Below are positions 45,962 through 55,501 of a stretch of DNA of 64,000 nt, piece after piece (position 1 is the stretch's first letter; the number at the start of each line of letters is the position of its first letter). The stretch comes from Paludibacteraceae bacterium. GTDB taxonomy: Bacteria; Bacteroidota; Bacteroidia; Bacteroidales; Paludibacteraceae. The position numbers were made by a program, and so were the translations under genes. Where the stretch lies: assembly GCA_024401455.1 (NCBI GenBank), contig JAKSLA010000006.1, positions 1-64,000 on the forward strand. Direction: 5' to 3'. The notes beneath the pieces were generated by a model. The model was not told the origin of the DNA. It did not search any database and was given only the letters and a program-made list of their open reading frames with translations.

Positions 45962-47038
45962 TTAAATTTCGCCATCATTCAGAAGTGACAAACCTCGCCA
46001 CTCTAACTCCTCCGTAATCAAAGATTCTATTATGTCTGGGAACCCAACAAAGTCAAAATAATTATGAGATCTAATAAAACTTAAGAAATCATCATTTTCA
46101 ACAAGCTCCACTCGGAATTCATTATGATTAGTCATTATGCCTGATTTATGACAATAATAGCTAACATAAGCTGCTATTTTCATACGTTCTGACAAAGAGA
46201 AGTCCTGTAAATAGAAAGGAGAATCCCCTCTAATAGAAGTTAAGACATCTGAATAGTAACAAATAAATAGTGCATTTTTATGAAACTCCAATTCTTCTAA
46301 ATTTTCACATAAATAACAAATCAAACCTTCATGTATATGCAAAATCCCATCAAAATCACGACGGACAAATAGACCATCGTATGCAAGTTTTTCTCTATTT
46401 CTATTTGAAAAATCATTCAACAGTTCAATTGCATTTTCTATAACTAAATTATTGATATCAACATTCTTATCGAAATCATATTTTTTACATAATTCAATTA
46501 ATAAACTAGGGGCATTATTCTCCAACCAAACAAATGACGATCTACTTTCATGGAAAATAAAATTGTTGAAATGAAAAGCTAAGAGTACTTTCGAATGATT
46601 GTTTTTTATCTCGACCGAATTTTCATTTCCAGCCAAAGATACTATTCCATAAAGGTTTGGACAAAAAACCAGAAATCTACCAATAGAATCATATACATAA
46701 GATTTCCAAAAATCGCCAATAACTGCACCATCAACCATTTGCATCTTTTGTTTTTGAAGTAACCTATCTAGTTTATTTCCTTCTATATAGACATACCGAC
46801 ATAACCCTTTCTTATACAAAACCTCATTGGATTCTATCGACAAATCGACGCCAAAAAACAGTTTAGAGTTTTTCTTAACATTATCCATATGTGGCTTTAA
46901 ATAAGCACATTTTTCTAATGCCAACCGGTATGCTTCCATCGCTAAATCGGTATACTTCTCTTGAAATTCAATTGGCATAACCTCATCACCAAAGGAATCT
47001 ATATTATCGTAATACATTTTCACGTCATCAATTTCCAT
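45962..47038 (-). CDS. Candidate T6SS immunity protein, no signal peptide (paralogue of the next)
   Basis: The 358-residue protein is unknown to me. It is clearly a paralogue of the lipoprotein encoded at 47060-48313: both share the order DVMPIEF/DDVMYIDF, a KLFFGVDL/KDFFGYNI segment, DFWKSYVYD/GFWRSFIYV, HIHEGLICYL/YIHKGLLSYL and ERMKIAAYV(S/I)YY near the end. This copy starts where the mature part of the other starts and has no signal peptide or lipobox, so it should stay in the cytoplasm. An upstream TTG at 47050 would add four residues only. The position right behind a peptidoglycan-acting effector suggests immunity or regulation. It is notably AT-rich. Confidence 0.7.
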   Translation of the reverse strand: MEIDDVKMYYDNIDSFGDEVMPIEFQEKYTDLAMEAYRLALEKCAYLKPHMDNVKKNSKLFFGVDLSIESNEVLYKKGLCRYVYIEGNKLDRLLQKQKMQMVDGAVIGDFWKSYVYDSIGRFLVFCPNLYGIVSLAGNENSVEIKNNHSKVLLAFHFNNFIFHESRSSFVWLENNAPSLLIELCKKYDFDKNVDINNLVIENAIELLNDFSNRNREKLAYDGLFVRRDFDGILHIHEGLICYLCENLEELEFHKNALFICYYSDVLTSIRGDSPFYLQDFSLSERMKIAAYVSYYCHKSGIMTNHNEFRVELVENDDFLSFIRSHNYFDFVGFPDIIESLITEELEWRGLSLLNDGEI

Positions 47039-47059
47039 TCCGCATATCAACCTTTTTAT

Positions 47060-48313
47060 TTAATACTGTCTCAACTTTTCTACCAAAAAAGAAAATCCCT
47101 CCAATCCGAAATATTCATTATCGCTCAAAAACTCAAGAAATACATTATTATCCATCATCGTTTTTACAAACATATCAGAGTTTGCGTATTCATTATACCT
47201 ATCAAAATAATATATTACATAGGCTGCTATTTTCATACGTTCTTCCTCAGTATATTCAACCAAAAGCTCAGAAGAGCCGTCAAACGAACCATAAACATCA
47301 TCTTTGAATACATTCCGCAAGTTATCGACCAACCAACTACTTTCGATTTTATAATCAACTAAATAACTCAATAATCCTTTATGAATATATAACTTTCCAT
47401 TACCATCATGCCCTACAAAAACATCTTTATATGCGGCCCTGATCAAGTCCACATTATCTCCATTTCCTATTTTCTCCAAAACATCATCTATGACTAACTT
47501 ATTGATTTCCGAATTAGAATCATAATGATAAACAAGGCACAAATCTTTCAAAAATTCTGATTTATTAGATAATAGCCATCGGAAAGATCCAATGTTATTG
47601 AAAAAGACATAATTACTTAAGTGATATGTCTCTTTAATTTGAGGAGCATTCCAAATAAAAGAAACTTTATTTCCGATTTTCATATATTTGCCGTTTATCG
47701 GATCTACTTCACAATTTTCAACAGCAACAATACCATTTATGGTTGGTTTTTTTACCAAAAAACCTCCCTCCCGAACATATATGAATGATCTCCAAAATCC
47801 TCCCAACAATGTATCGTTAACCATGTTCATGAATTTTTTTTGGGCTATACGTTCCTCATGAGCATTACTATCATCTATATACCTAGCCAAGCATACTTTA
47901 TACAAAATATCATTAGAGTCACATTCGATATTATAACCAAAAAAATCTTTTGACCTCAATTGAATGACATCTAATCCCGGCTTTTCATATCCCATTTTTT
48001 TCAAAGATTCTGAATAAGTTCGGATAGCATAATCAGAATATTTATCATCAAAATCAATATACATCACATCATCTGCTGTTTCATCGTAATTTGCATAATA
48101 ATCGACAATGTCTTGAGGATTAATTGTTATCATATCATACATAACAGAATCGTCCTTTTCGTAATTGATTACAATCTTTTCAACCATTGCAACTGTATCT
48201 GAAGCATTAATTACAGGTGACGCATTTTCCTGTATGCCAATTTGTTTTTTTTCATTACATGAAAAAAACATAACAATAAAAAATAAAGTACTTACTATTT
48301 TATTCATCTTCAA
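47060..48313 (-). CDS. Candidate T6SS immunity lipoprotein
   Basis: The 417-residue protein begins with a lipoprotein signal (NKIVSTLFFIVMFFSC, lipobox Cys at residue 19), so it should be anchored in the periplasm. The mature part is paralogous to the gene at 45962-47038 and otherwise unrecognised. Its start overlaps the stop of the M23 peptidase gene by 14 bases. An envelope-anchored protein encoded right after a wall-degrading T6SS effector is the normal arrangement for immunity against a periplasmic toxin, so I infer that it protects against the GH19/M23 effector. The gene is AT-rich relative to the core T6SS genes. Confidence 0.72.
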   Translation of the reverse strand: MKMNKIVSTLFFIVMFFSCNEKKQIGIQENASPVINASDTVAMVEKIVINYEKDDSVMYDMITINPQDIVDYYANYDETADDVMYIDFDDKYSDYAIRTYSESLKKMGYEKPGLDVIQLRSKDFFGYNIECDSNDILYKVCLARYIDDSNAHEERIAQKKFMNMVNDTLLGGFWRSFIYVREGGFLVKKPTINGIVAVENCEVDPINGKYMKIGNKVSFIWNAPQIKETYHLSNYVFFNNIGSFRWLLSNKSEFLKDLCLVYHYDSNSEINKLVIDDVLEKIGNGDNVDLIRAAYKDVFVGHDGNGKLYIHKGLLSYLVDYKIESSWLVDNLRNVFKDDVYGSFDGSSELLVEYTEEERMKIAAYVIYYFDRYNEYANSDMFVKTMMDNNVFLEFLSDNEYFGLEGFSFLVEKLRQY

Positions 48314-49013
48314 ACTTCGTTTTTCCTTGTTTGGTCCTGTTTCCTTTTTCTTTTCTCTCTTTTTGTTTTTTTAAATTTTCATTTGAATCCAGATTACTTC
48401 TTTTTATTTCTGAGACTGACCCATTATAGTCGTATATCTCTATTACCTTTTCTTGTTTACCTTGTTCATTTTTTATATATTTAATTTTGTACTGTTCTAC
48501 GTCAAGATACAACGAAGGATTACACCGATTAGTAAGCCCATCATGATATGTATCTTTACTTTTAATTTCAAAATGGATATGAGGACCACTTGTTCCTATA
48601 TCATTACCATATTTCACTCCTGTCCTTCCTGTAGTTCCAATCGGCTGACCAGAGGAAACAACTTGTCCAACACTAACAAAGATTTGTCTCATATGCATAT
48701 ATACTAAATACAAATCATTGGAACTCTTGTCAAAAGAAGGACCTTCTATTATTTCTCCAGAATGCAAAGGCTCATATTTTTTCCTTCTCTTTTGGAATAA
48801 TTCTAACGATTCTTGCGATATCTTTAAAACGATATACTGATTACAATCATCCTCATCATAATCCAATTTTTCTTGAGAAGATTTCTTAACTCTTGTTATT
48901 TCACCATCTACACATGCATAAGTCAAAGTTCCTTCTTCTGCGTAAATGTCTAAACCTTGATGAGTTCTCGAACCTCCTTTTTTCTTATCTAGGAATACCG
49001 CATTATAAGGCAA
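48300..49013 (-). CDS. M23 endopeptidase module, probably the C-terminal part of the GH19 effector
   Basis: The 237 residues after a TTG form a LytM/M23 zinc peptidase domain that cuts peptide crosslinks of peptidoglycan. Ligands: H18 and D22 in THQGLDIYA, H147 in GPHIHFE; H107 in YMHM and H145 complete the active site. A basic Lys/Glu tail of 40 residues follows. The frame is open upstream of the TTG and runs into the end of the GH19 gene, where dropping one T from a run of eight (49031-49038) gives WTDPVKNPQACFFSQNGNEL before PYNAVF. That stretch is what normally precedes an M23 core in such effectors. So a fused protein is likely. No signal peptide; delivery would be by the T6SS. Confidence 0.85.
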   Translation of the reverse strand: MPYNAVFLDKKKGGSRTHQGLDIYAEEGTLTYACVDGEITRVKKSSQEKLDYDEDDCNQYIVLKISQESLELFQKRRKKYEPLHSGEIIEGPSFDKSSNDLYLVYMHMRQIFVSVGQVVSSGQPIGTTGRTGVKYGNDIGTSGPHIHFEIKSKDTYHDGLTNRCNPSLYLDVEQYKIKYIKNEQGKQEKVIEIYDYNGSVSEIKRSNLDSNENLKKQKERKEKGNRTKQGKTKFEDE

Positions 49014-49014
49014 C

Positions 49015-52000
49015 TCATTCCCATTCTGAGAAAAAAAAGCAAGCTTGAGGGTTTTTAACTGGATCTGTCCAGAACCCTGATGTTTGATTACTCATCCATT
49101 CGCACCTATCCAATTCAAAATTTTTAGACATATTTTCTTTGAATCGACGTGCTTTCAGCTTGTAATTTGTTGTTTTCTCCCCTTTTTCATCCTTTATTTC
49201 GACATCATTACCCATCACTTTTGAACAATAAAAAAATACACTTTCTTCATTTCCTTTCCCATTGCATAAATGGTATTGATTAGCGTATTTTCCAAATAGG
49301 TAGCACATACTTGCAACCGTAGCTAACTCAATATTATTTTGAAATGAGTCACATCCGTCTTTCATTATATCTACAGTCTTGTCATAAAAAACATTGAGCA
49401 ATCGTTGGACCATCATATACAAACTTCTACCTGTTATTTGGACAAATCCACCTCCTCGATATCTCCATCCGTCACCACTATCTTCTGATCCATTTCCATT
49501 TGTTTTCGAGTACATAAAATTGAAAATCGACCTTTTTTTATCCAATTCATCTGTTTTGGAATAAATATCATCCAGTTTCTTCTTCATGCCTTGCTTATAC
49601 ACACGATTATCAGAAGAAACCTCTTTCTTTCCCGAGGTATCAATCTCCGATTTCCACTTTTTGTTTTCCCACTTACCTTGAAATATCTGACTCGGTTTAA
49701 CATTTTCCAAAGAAGATCTAGAATATATACCAGTCTCGGACACAGGAATCAAAGAATCGCCTGATTCCACAGAAACTTGAGCAAAAAAATAGGCTTTGAT
49801 CCAACACGTATCCATATGTAAACGACGCATATATTTGGTATATGTTTTCGCTACAATTTCTACATTTTTAGAAGATGCGTTAGGGAAAATTTTCTTTAGA
49901 CGTATAGCCATCTCTTCTGCAGACTCATGGCATCTAGGACATTTTATTCGAGTATTTTTGTCTATTTTTTTTTCTCTCTCAATCGTCTCCCCCACAACAA
50001 CTGGTGCCAATGTTGAAATCACACTTGAAACTTGGTCGTTATTGACAAGTATTAATTTCAACTGCTTCAAATAACTTCGACATTGGTTCCTTTTCTTTTC
50101 TTCTTTTTGTAATGACTCCAACAATTGGTCGGATTCCGCTCTTATAATGGTATTTAGTTTTTTGTAATCATACGGAGTTGAAGGATATGTGTATAGACAC
50201 TTTTCCCCATCATATATTTTAAAGAATACAAGCGTTGGGTGTTTCGAAGCCTCTCCTTCTGGAGCTGATACAACGACATAGTTGGTCACGCATCCGTCCT
50301 CATCTGGTGCATTCAGTTTCCCTTCTATCAATAATTGTGTTTCTCCATTCTTCCTATTCTGATAGTAACGTATAGTCAATCTTTTTCGAAGATCATCACT
50401 TACATTTACCAAAAACAATTGGATAGGGACCTGGGTTCCGAAATTTAAGACATCGTATAATGGACGCCCTTTCGAATTGGCAAAATAGCCTGACACATAA
50501 ACCTTATTAGTGACTTGTAAATACTTCCCCCAAGTTGCATAATAATATCCTTTCCGTTCGCCTTCCAAGGCTCTCATATCAGTCACTGACTCTGAAATAG
50601 GATTAGAGACACAAAAATATAGGTCCGCAAAATCACCAGAAAAACACTCTCCCTTAAATACCATAGATGTTTCGTCTGGTTTCAAATATGACCATAAGTT
50701 GGACTTTTCCGACACTTCAACATAAACCTCTCCATCTGCATTCAACTTCACACATTCGTCCAACTCCTCCACTTCTATTTTTTCGAACTTGTTGACATTC
50801 CACATTGTTTTATTATGAAGCCATAACGAAAGCCTTAACGTTGCCTTGCTTTCTTCTGTTTGAGCCCATGCTGGAATACATAAATGCAAATAAAACGATT
50901 GCCTAAAACCTATTTGCGATATGGGACGTTTCTTTCTGTCACAAAACTCCCAATATTTCACCTTCGGAGCCAAGACTTCAAAAGACTTTGCACTCGGTCC
51001 TCTTTCTCCCATCCAAACTTTGAGTTCGGCTAATCCCTCCTCCAAGAAACGGACCTTATAACAACCATTCAAGCACACAACTTGAAGGTTGTCTCCCTCC
51101 AATCGAATATTTCCGTCTCGAAACTTATCGTATTCTCCATATTTATAGTTCATAGTTAAATTATAATCTATGCCCTTAAAAAATTGATTGGAGACAGTAC
51201 TGACATCCAAATTCGTCACCTCGTTGGCAACTATCATCACTTGACATTTTGAGCCACTACTATTACGAGTTCGGACATGCGTATTTGTAAGATTAACCCC
51301 GACCGTATAATTCCCCTCTTCTTTGAATAGGCTAATAAACGAAGGTCCTTTTACCTCCGCCATTTTCTTGCCACCTTTACATACTGTCCAAACTGCATTT
51401 TGCATTTCAATTTTTGAGGAAACTGATGTTTCTGCCTCCCTTGTTTCATTCTCGTAATCTTTTTGCATCTCTGGATCAGCAAACTTCAATTTAAATGTCA
51501 AGGAAGAGCCAACCCGTAACAACGGAAGATTACTATTATTGTCAAAAACAACAGAGACAAAATCTTCCACGCCAAAAAACTTTGCAGACTTTGACTGAAT
51601 CGGTTTATTTTCAGTTTTTCCGTCCTTCATTCTATACAAGAATAACTCTACTGTATAAAATATCTCCGAATTACATGGAATGAAAGTCAATGATTGTTTT
51701 TCTAATTCACAGAAAAGATGATCCGAGACATCTTGACGATTTTCTCCTTCGCCCGCAAAGATTGAATATCTAATAAAATCACGAGTTTCATCAAAATCAT
51801 ACTTCATATCAACGGAAATTTTCACAGGAATTCCAGTTTTGACGTATTTAGTGTCATTCTCCCTTAACTTTTCATTTCCAACGGAAAGTGAAAGCATTGA
51901 ATTGTCCGACTCCACTTTGATTGTCAAAGAACACGAAGAATCGTAGGGTGGCTTCTTGTTTTTTTCCTTCACATATTCCCCCTTTGCAATCTTTCGAGCA

Positions 52001-52794
52001 ACATTTTTGTATTTCATCAAAAAAGAGTTACCCATTCCCTCTATGTAATATGTTCCTGTTTTTTGAAAAGGTATAGAAAAAGGTGACCCCACCAAACTAA
52101 AAAGATGTAATGAATGAACGAATGAAAACTTGGTTTTAGACTTATTATCTTTACTATCAACTTCTGCCTCACTCTTTTGGAACAAAACCCAACTAACAGG
52201 TTTATCATCAATACAATTACCATTTCTATCAAAGGCATGGAACATCAATCGAGAATTTGAACGGACAAACAGTTCCGGCATCTTTTTGAGTTCTTTCGTA
52301 CCCAAAAACACCTTAATAGAGGTCACTCCGAATTCAACATTGTTCTTACCTATAATAGTTTTGTCTGTTTTCTCGAGTACATACAAACTATTTGTCACAA
52401 CCTGCATTTCCTCCTCAAATTCAGACAAATCTATCATAGAAACAGATTGCTGTTGTCCATGATAGAGACACGTAATTTTACCGCCATATTTCGAGCATAT
52501 CATTTCGCTACTATCCAAAACCATATTTTCATAAGATTTTGTTGAGTCCCAATTTCCGCCACAATATTCACATAGCGGGGCTTGTTTATTCGGATTTAAA
52601 TTACATTGACCGAAAGGTGCAATCGGAACTTGAAAAGTGGCTTCATCTGTCGTAACAGCCGGTTTGCCTTGAACCATCACCCGTTGGTTTTTCGTCACAA
52701 CAATTGGGCAAGGGACCAACCCTTGATCACAAGAAAACAAGGCTCCTTGAACAGCATAAAAAGCTCCACTCTGACTATCCTTACTCTTAGACAT
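49015..52794 (-). CDS. T6SS effector: PAAR-like (DUF4280) N-terminus, Ig-like middle, GH19 lysozyme/chitinase-like C-terminus
   Basis: The 1259-residue protein opens with a DUF4280 PAAR-like domain (about 10-130): FYAVQGALFSCDQGLVPCPI, with cysteine pairs in LCEYCGG and MICSKYGGKITC, expected to cap the VgrG spike. Residues 150-900 are beta-rich repeats like Ig or filamin modules. From about 980 a GH19 fold follows: FFAQVSVESGDSLIPV with the catalytic Glu near 1009, and GWRYRGGGFVQITGRSLY near 1105. GH19 enzymes cut chitin or the peptidoglycan glycan chain; here the latter fits an antibacterial effector. The frame ends in FFFSEWE directly after a run of eight T; the M23 module follows in another frame. 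It lies downstream of vgrG and a small unknown gene. Confidence 0.88.
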   Translation of the reverse strand: MSKSKDSQSGAFYAVQGALFSCDQGLVPCPIVVTKNQRVMVQGKPAVTTDEATFQVPIAPFGQCNLNPNKQAPLCEYCGGNWDSTKSYENMVLDSSEMICSKYGGKITCLYHGQQQSVSMIDLSEFEEEMQVVTNSLYVLEKTDKTIIGKNNVEFGVTSIKVFLGTKELKKMPELFVRSNSRLMFHAFDRNGNCIDDKPVSWVLFQKSEAEVDSKDNKSKTKFSFVHSLHLFSLVGSPFSIPFQKTGTYYIEGMGNSFLMKYKNVARKIAKGEYVKEKNKKPPYDSSCSLTIKVESDNSMLSLSVGNEKLRENDTKYVKTGIPVKISVDMKYDFDETRDFIRYSIFAGEGENRQDVSDHLFCELEKQSLTFIPCNSEIFYTVELFLYRMKDGKTENKPIQSKSAKFFGVEDFVSVVFDNNSNLPLLRVGSSLTFKLKFADPEMQKDYENETREAETSVSSKIEMQNAVWTVCKGGKKMAEVKGPSFISLFKEEGNYTVGVNLTNTHVRTRNSSGSKCQVMIVANEVTNLDVSTVSNQFFKGIDYNLTMNYKYGEYDKFRDGNIRLEGDNLQVVCLNGCYKVRFLEEGLAELKVWMGERGPSAKSFEVLAPKVKYWEFCDRKKRPISQIGFRQSFYLHLCIPAWAQTEESKATLRLSLWLHNKTMWNVNKFEKIEVEELDECVKLNADGEVYVEVSEKSNLWSYLKPDETSMVFKGECFSGDFADLYFCVSNPISESVTDMRALEGERKGYYYATWGKYLQVTNKVYVSGYFANSKGRPLYDVLNFGTQVPIQLFLVNVSDDLRKRLTIRYYQNRKNGETQLLIEGKLNAPDEDGCVTNYVVVSAPEGEASKHPTLVFFKIYDGEKCLYTYPSTPYDYKKLNTIIRAESDQLLESLQKEEKKRNQCRSYLKQLKLILVNNDQVSSVISTLAPVVVGETIEREKKIDKNTRIKCPRCHESAEEMAIRLKKIFPNASSKNVEIVAKTYTKYMRRLHMDTCWIKAYFFAQVSVESGDSLIPVSETGIYSRSSLENVKPSQIFQGKWENKKWKSEIDTSGKKEVSSDNRVYKQGMKKKLDDIYSKTDELDKKRSIFNFMYSKTNGNGSEDSGDGWRYRGGGFVQITGRSLYMMVQRLLNVFYDKTVDIMKDGCDSFQNNIELATVASMCYLFGKYANQYHLCNGKGNEESVFFYCSKVMGNDVEIKDEKGEKTTNYKLKARRFKENMSKNFELDRCEWMSNQTSGFWTDPVKNPQACFFFSEWE
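49031..49038 (-). other. T8 homopolymer at the GH19/M23 junction
   Basis: Eight A on the plus strand, eight T in the coding direction. With eight, the GH19 frame stops after SEWE; with seven (or ten), it continues without a stop into the M23 peptidase. Candidate for a slippage site, a phase-variable tract, a mutation or an assembly error. Confidence 0.8.
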
Positions 52795-52797
52795 AAT

Positions 52798-53628
52798 TCA
52801 CTTTTTCTTTATACTGATACTGATTTGTTTATGGTAATCACTCTCCGACTTAGCATCCAAACTCCAATCTATAGAAAGCGGCACACCTTGATCATCTAAA
52901 AGCGACTCTGCATTTAAAATGACAGATAATGAATCGTCAGGAGCCAACTGCAAATACTGAAATATAGATTTCATATCAGACTCATCCTCATTCAATTGAC
53001 CCTTCATCCGTATTCGATTGTAACCACTCTCTTCTGATAGAATCCACTCTTCTGCAATGACACTCTTTGCCCGACCAAACAGATTATCCCAACTTGAGTT
53101 CTGGAACAAATTCTTTACTTCTCCAAAATCTTGGTAATACCCTCGAAAGAAAATCGAATAAAACAAATCCCGCTTAACACCAGACAAGAATAGATCTTCG
53201 GACTTTATCACATTGTCAAACTGTTCAATATAATCAGTCATACTATCCATTACTTGCGCCTCTTCGCTAATGAAAAAACGGTCAAGATACATCTTGCAAT
53301 GGTCCCATTTACGCAAAACATCATCTTTGTTTTTAATAGACCTCAACACTCCATCGTCTGTCAACGACAAATGCAAATCATTCATCACCTCCGCTGCCTT
53401 CACAAAACATTGTTCCACTGGGTTTTCGCAGAAACGTTTTCCATTAAACAAATAATCCGATCTCCGCACCTTTACGGTGTTTTCATTCTCAAAAAGAAGG
53501 TTCGCATGTCCAATAATCTCAGACCGTCTTCTCCCTTTAGAATATCGGCTCCCCTCTAATAGAACATTTTTCTGAATAGAATATTGCAATTCATCTAAAA
53601 AACATTTTATTTTTAACCTATTTTTCAT
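52798..53628 (-). CDS. Unknown protein between VgrG and effector, candidate loading adaptor
   Basis: The 276-residue product is not one I recognise. It has no signal peptide or membrane helix, is predicted mixed alpha/beta and contains an acidic middle part and a lysine-ending C-terminus (HKQISISIKKK). The spacing is very tight: 8 nt after vgrG and 3 nt before the effector. In other T6SSs, genes in this position encode adaptors (for example DUF4123 or DUF2169 proteins) that load a PAAR effector on VgrG. I see no similarity to those families, so adaptor function is inferred from position only. It could also be a second small effector component. Confidence 0.65.
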   Translation of the reverse strand: MKNRLKIKCFLDELQYSIQKNVLLEGSRYSKGRRRSEIIGHANLLFENENTVKVRRSDYLFNGKRFCENPVEQCFVKAAEVMNDLHLSLTDDGVLRSIKNKDDVLRKWDHCKMYLDRFFISEEAQVMDSMTDYIEQFDNVIKSEDLFLSGVKRDLFYSIFFRGYYQDFGEVKNLFQNSSWDNLFGRAKSVIAEEWILSEESGYNRIRMKGQLNEDESDMKSIFQYLQLAPDDSLSVILNAESLLDDQGVPLSIDWSLDAKSESDYHKQISISIKKK

Positions 53629-53636
53629 AAATCAAC

Positions 53637-55481
53637 CTAAAACAGATTTACCTTACCTTTGCTTTGCACATCGACATCACCTCCCGTTGCCAAGATTAAA
53701 TTATCATCAGTACTATCAATTTCCACTTTTTTTGATTGGAGGTTAACTGATGTTTTTGCATTCACCTCAAAAAAATCAGAACTATACGACACTCCCTCCA
53801 CAGCACTCACTTGGAGAGAATTAGAAGAGACTTCTAATTCCACTCCTGACAAAACCTTCAAATCCTCTTCTGCATTGACAATCATTGTTCCTTTAGAACT
53901 AATGGTCATAGCCTCTCCTGCGTCAATACTTATGTTTTTCGCAAGCAACGATATTGAGTTCTGTGACGAAATAGTAACATTCATACCACTGGTGTCCAAT
54001 TGAATGGTGTTCCCATTTTTATCACTTATCGTTATGCCATATTCACCATTCTCATCATCATTGAAAATGATTTGATGTCCTCCACGAGTTTTAATGGATT
54101 TGACTGCGTTCCCGTCACCACCTCCGGCTGCCGTGCTTCCTCTATACAAACTTCCAATCACATATGGACGATTAGGATCTCCATACTCAAAGCCCACCAT
54201 AACTTGGTCTCCCTTTTCGGGGATGAAAACAAAGCCTCTATTTCGGGGTACATCTACACTCCCACCTCCATTGGGCATCAAGATACGAATCCAATTTGTA
54301 CTCTGCCATTTAGGCTTCTGCCATTCAAACTGTACTTGTACACGCCCCAACCCCATGGGGTCTTCATTATCAGAAACAACGGCCAATTCCGGATAAGCTT
54401 TTGGGAAGGAGATTTTCAGCGGCAGCGATTCCACACATTCGGGAATAGCCTTAAAATAATTGCTGTAATTACCGTTCTTATCTATCCGGTGAACTAATGC
54501 AACGACTCGGAATCGCCCTAACGCCCCTACATTCATCTTAGGAGGGAACGCAATTTCAACAATCCCGCCTAAACGAAAATTACAAGTTCTTGTTTCTCCC
54601 TCCACGTTATACATCACGCCGGCTAACATCTGCTGGCGTAAGTCCATCATGTCTTTCAAACTATACGATGAAGAAAGAGAGGCGGCACTCGGCTGTACAG
54701 CCATCTCTTCAAAAATCGTATCCGCCCGTTTCTCTATCTCACGAAGCACACCTGATGCAGAAAAGTTTCCTTCATTCGTAGTATAAACATCTTCTTCGAA
54801 AAAATAATCGTATGCAGATGTTCGATGAGGGACACCTTGGGCCGACGTGCGTAAACTGATAATATCCTTATCAAAGAAGAGAGGTTCAACCTCCCCCTTG
54901 TTCGCGACCCCAAAATGAATTTTTTTCCCATCATAATAAAATGCTTCTCCGAAAATAGAAGAGAGCCGATTCAGAAAAGAAAAAACACTCTCATCATAGC
55001 GCATCAAGAATGGGAGTACCCCTTTAAAATTCGGTTCACATGAAAGGGGGATGCCAACCTTCTCAACCAATTGAGTCACAACATCCATCAACTGACAATC
55101 TACAAATGAATCTCGCCCTTTTACACCATCCAATTTTACGATATCGCCAGACCCAATAATATGTATGCGATTGCTGCGATGACAAGTTCCCATGTCATGG
55201 GAAGTCTCCCAAGCCTCAATCTGAACATCCGTCACAACACCAGAAAACTCATATGGAATGCCAGCATCCAAATGTTCAAAACGAATCAACAAATTTGACC
55301 CTATATGAGCCACTTGATCTCCAAGCGACACTTGCCACAGTTCATCGTGAGACATATGCTCCTTCACCACTTCAAATCGGTGGCAGGCATTCATTTCCTG
55401 CTCCAAGACCAATGATTCAAAAGATATTTCTTCTCCGTCTAATCGTATCTTCGGCCTTACAGGATTAAGATTCTGTATCAT
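53637..55481 (-). CDS. tssI: T6SS spike protein VgrG (TssI)
   Basis: The 614-residue protein forms the trimeric puncturing tip. It has the gp27-like base domain (residues 1-370), the gp5-like OB-fold that begins near NEDPMGLGRVQVQFEWQ (about 375) with VGFEYGDPNRPYVIGSLYRG near 455, and a C-terminal beta-helix of repeated short strands (NGNTIQLDTSGMNVTISSQN and on). The C-terminus shows no extra enzyme domain, so killing activity must come from the PAAR-type effector encoded two genes later. Confidence 0.93.
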   Translation of the reverse strand: MIQNLNPVRPKIRLDGEEISFESLVLEQEMNACHRFEVVKEHMSHDELWQVSLGDQVAHIGSNLLIRFEHLDAGIPYEFSGVVTDVQIEAWETSHDMGTCHRSNRIHIIGSGDIVKLDGVKGRDSFVDCQLMDVVTQLVEKVGIPLSCEPNFKGVLPFLMRYDESVFSFLNRLSSIFGEAFYYDGKKIHFGVANKGEVEPLFFDKDIISLRTSAQGVPHRTSAYDYFFEEDVYTTNEGNFSASGVLREIEKRADTIFEEMAVQPSAASLSSSYSLKDMMDLRQQMLAGVMYNVEGETRTCNFRLGGIVEIAFPPKMNVGALGRFRVVALVHRIDKNGNYSNYFKAIPECVESLPLKISFPKAYPELAVVSDNEDPMGLGRVQVQFEWQKPKWQSTNWIRILMPNGGGSVDVPRNRGFVFIPEKGDQVMVGFEYGDPNRPYVIGSLYRGSTAAGGGDGNAVKSIKTRGGHQIIFNDDENGEYGITISDKNGNTIQLDTSGMNVTISSQNSISLLAKNISIDAGEAMTISSKGTMIVNAEEDLKVLSGVELEVSSNSLQVSAVEGVSYSSDFFEVNAKTSVNLQSKKVEIDSTDDNLILATGGDVDVQSKGKVNLF

Positions 55482-55501
55482 AGAATATATATTTCTACAT
55501 T

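Noticed and set aside
53637-55481. VgrG considered as carrying its own effector domain
   Set aside because: The C-terminus consists of beta-helix repeats only and ends at the usual length.
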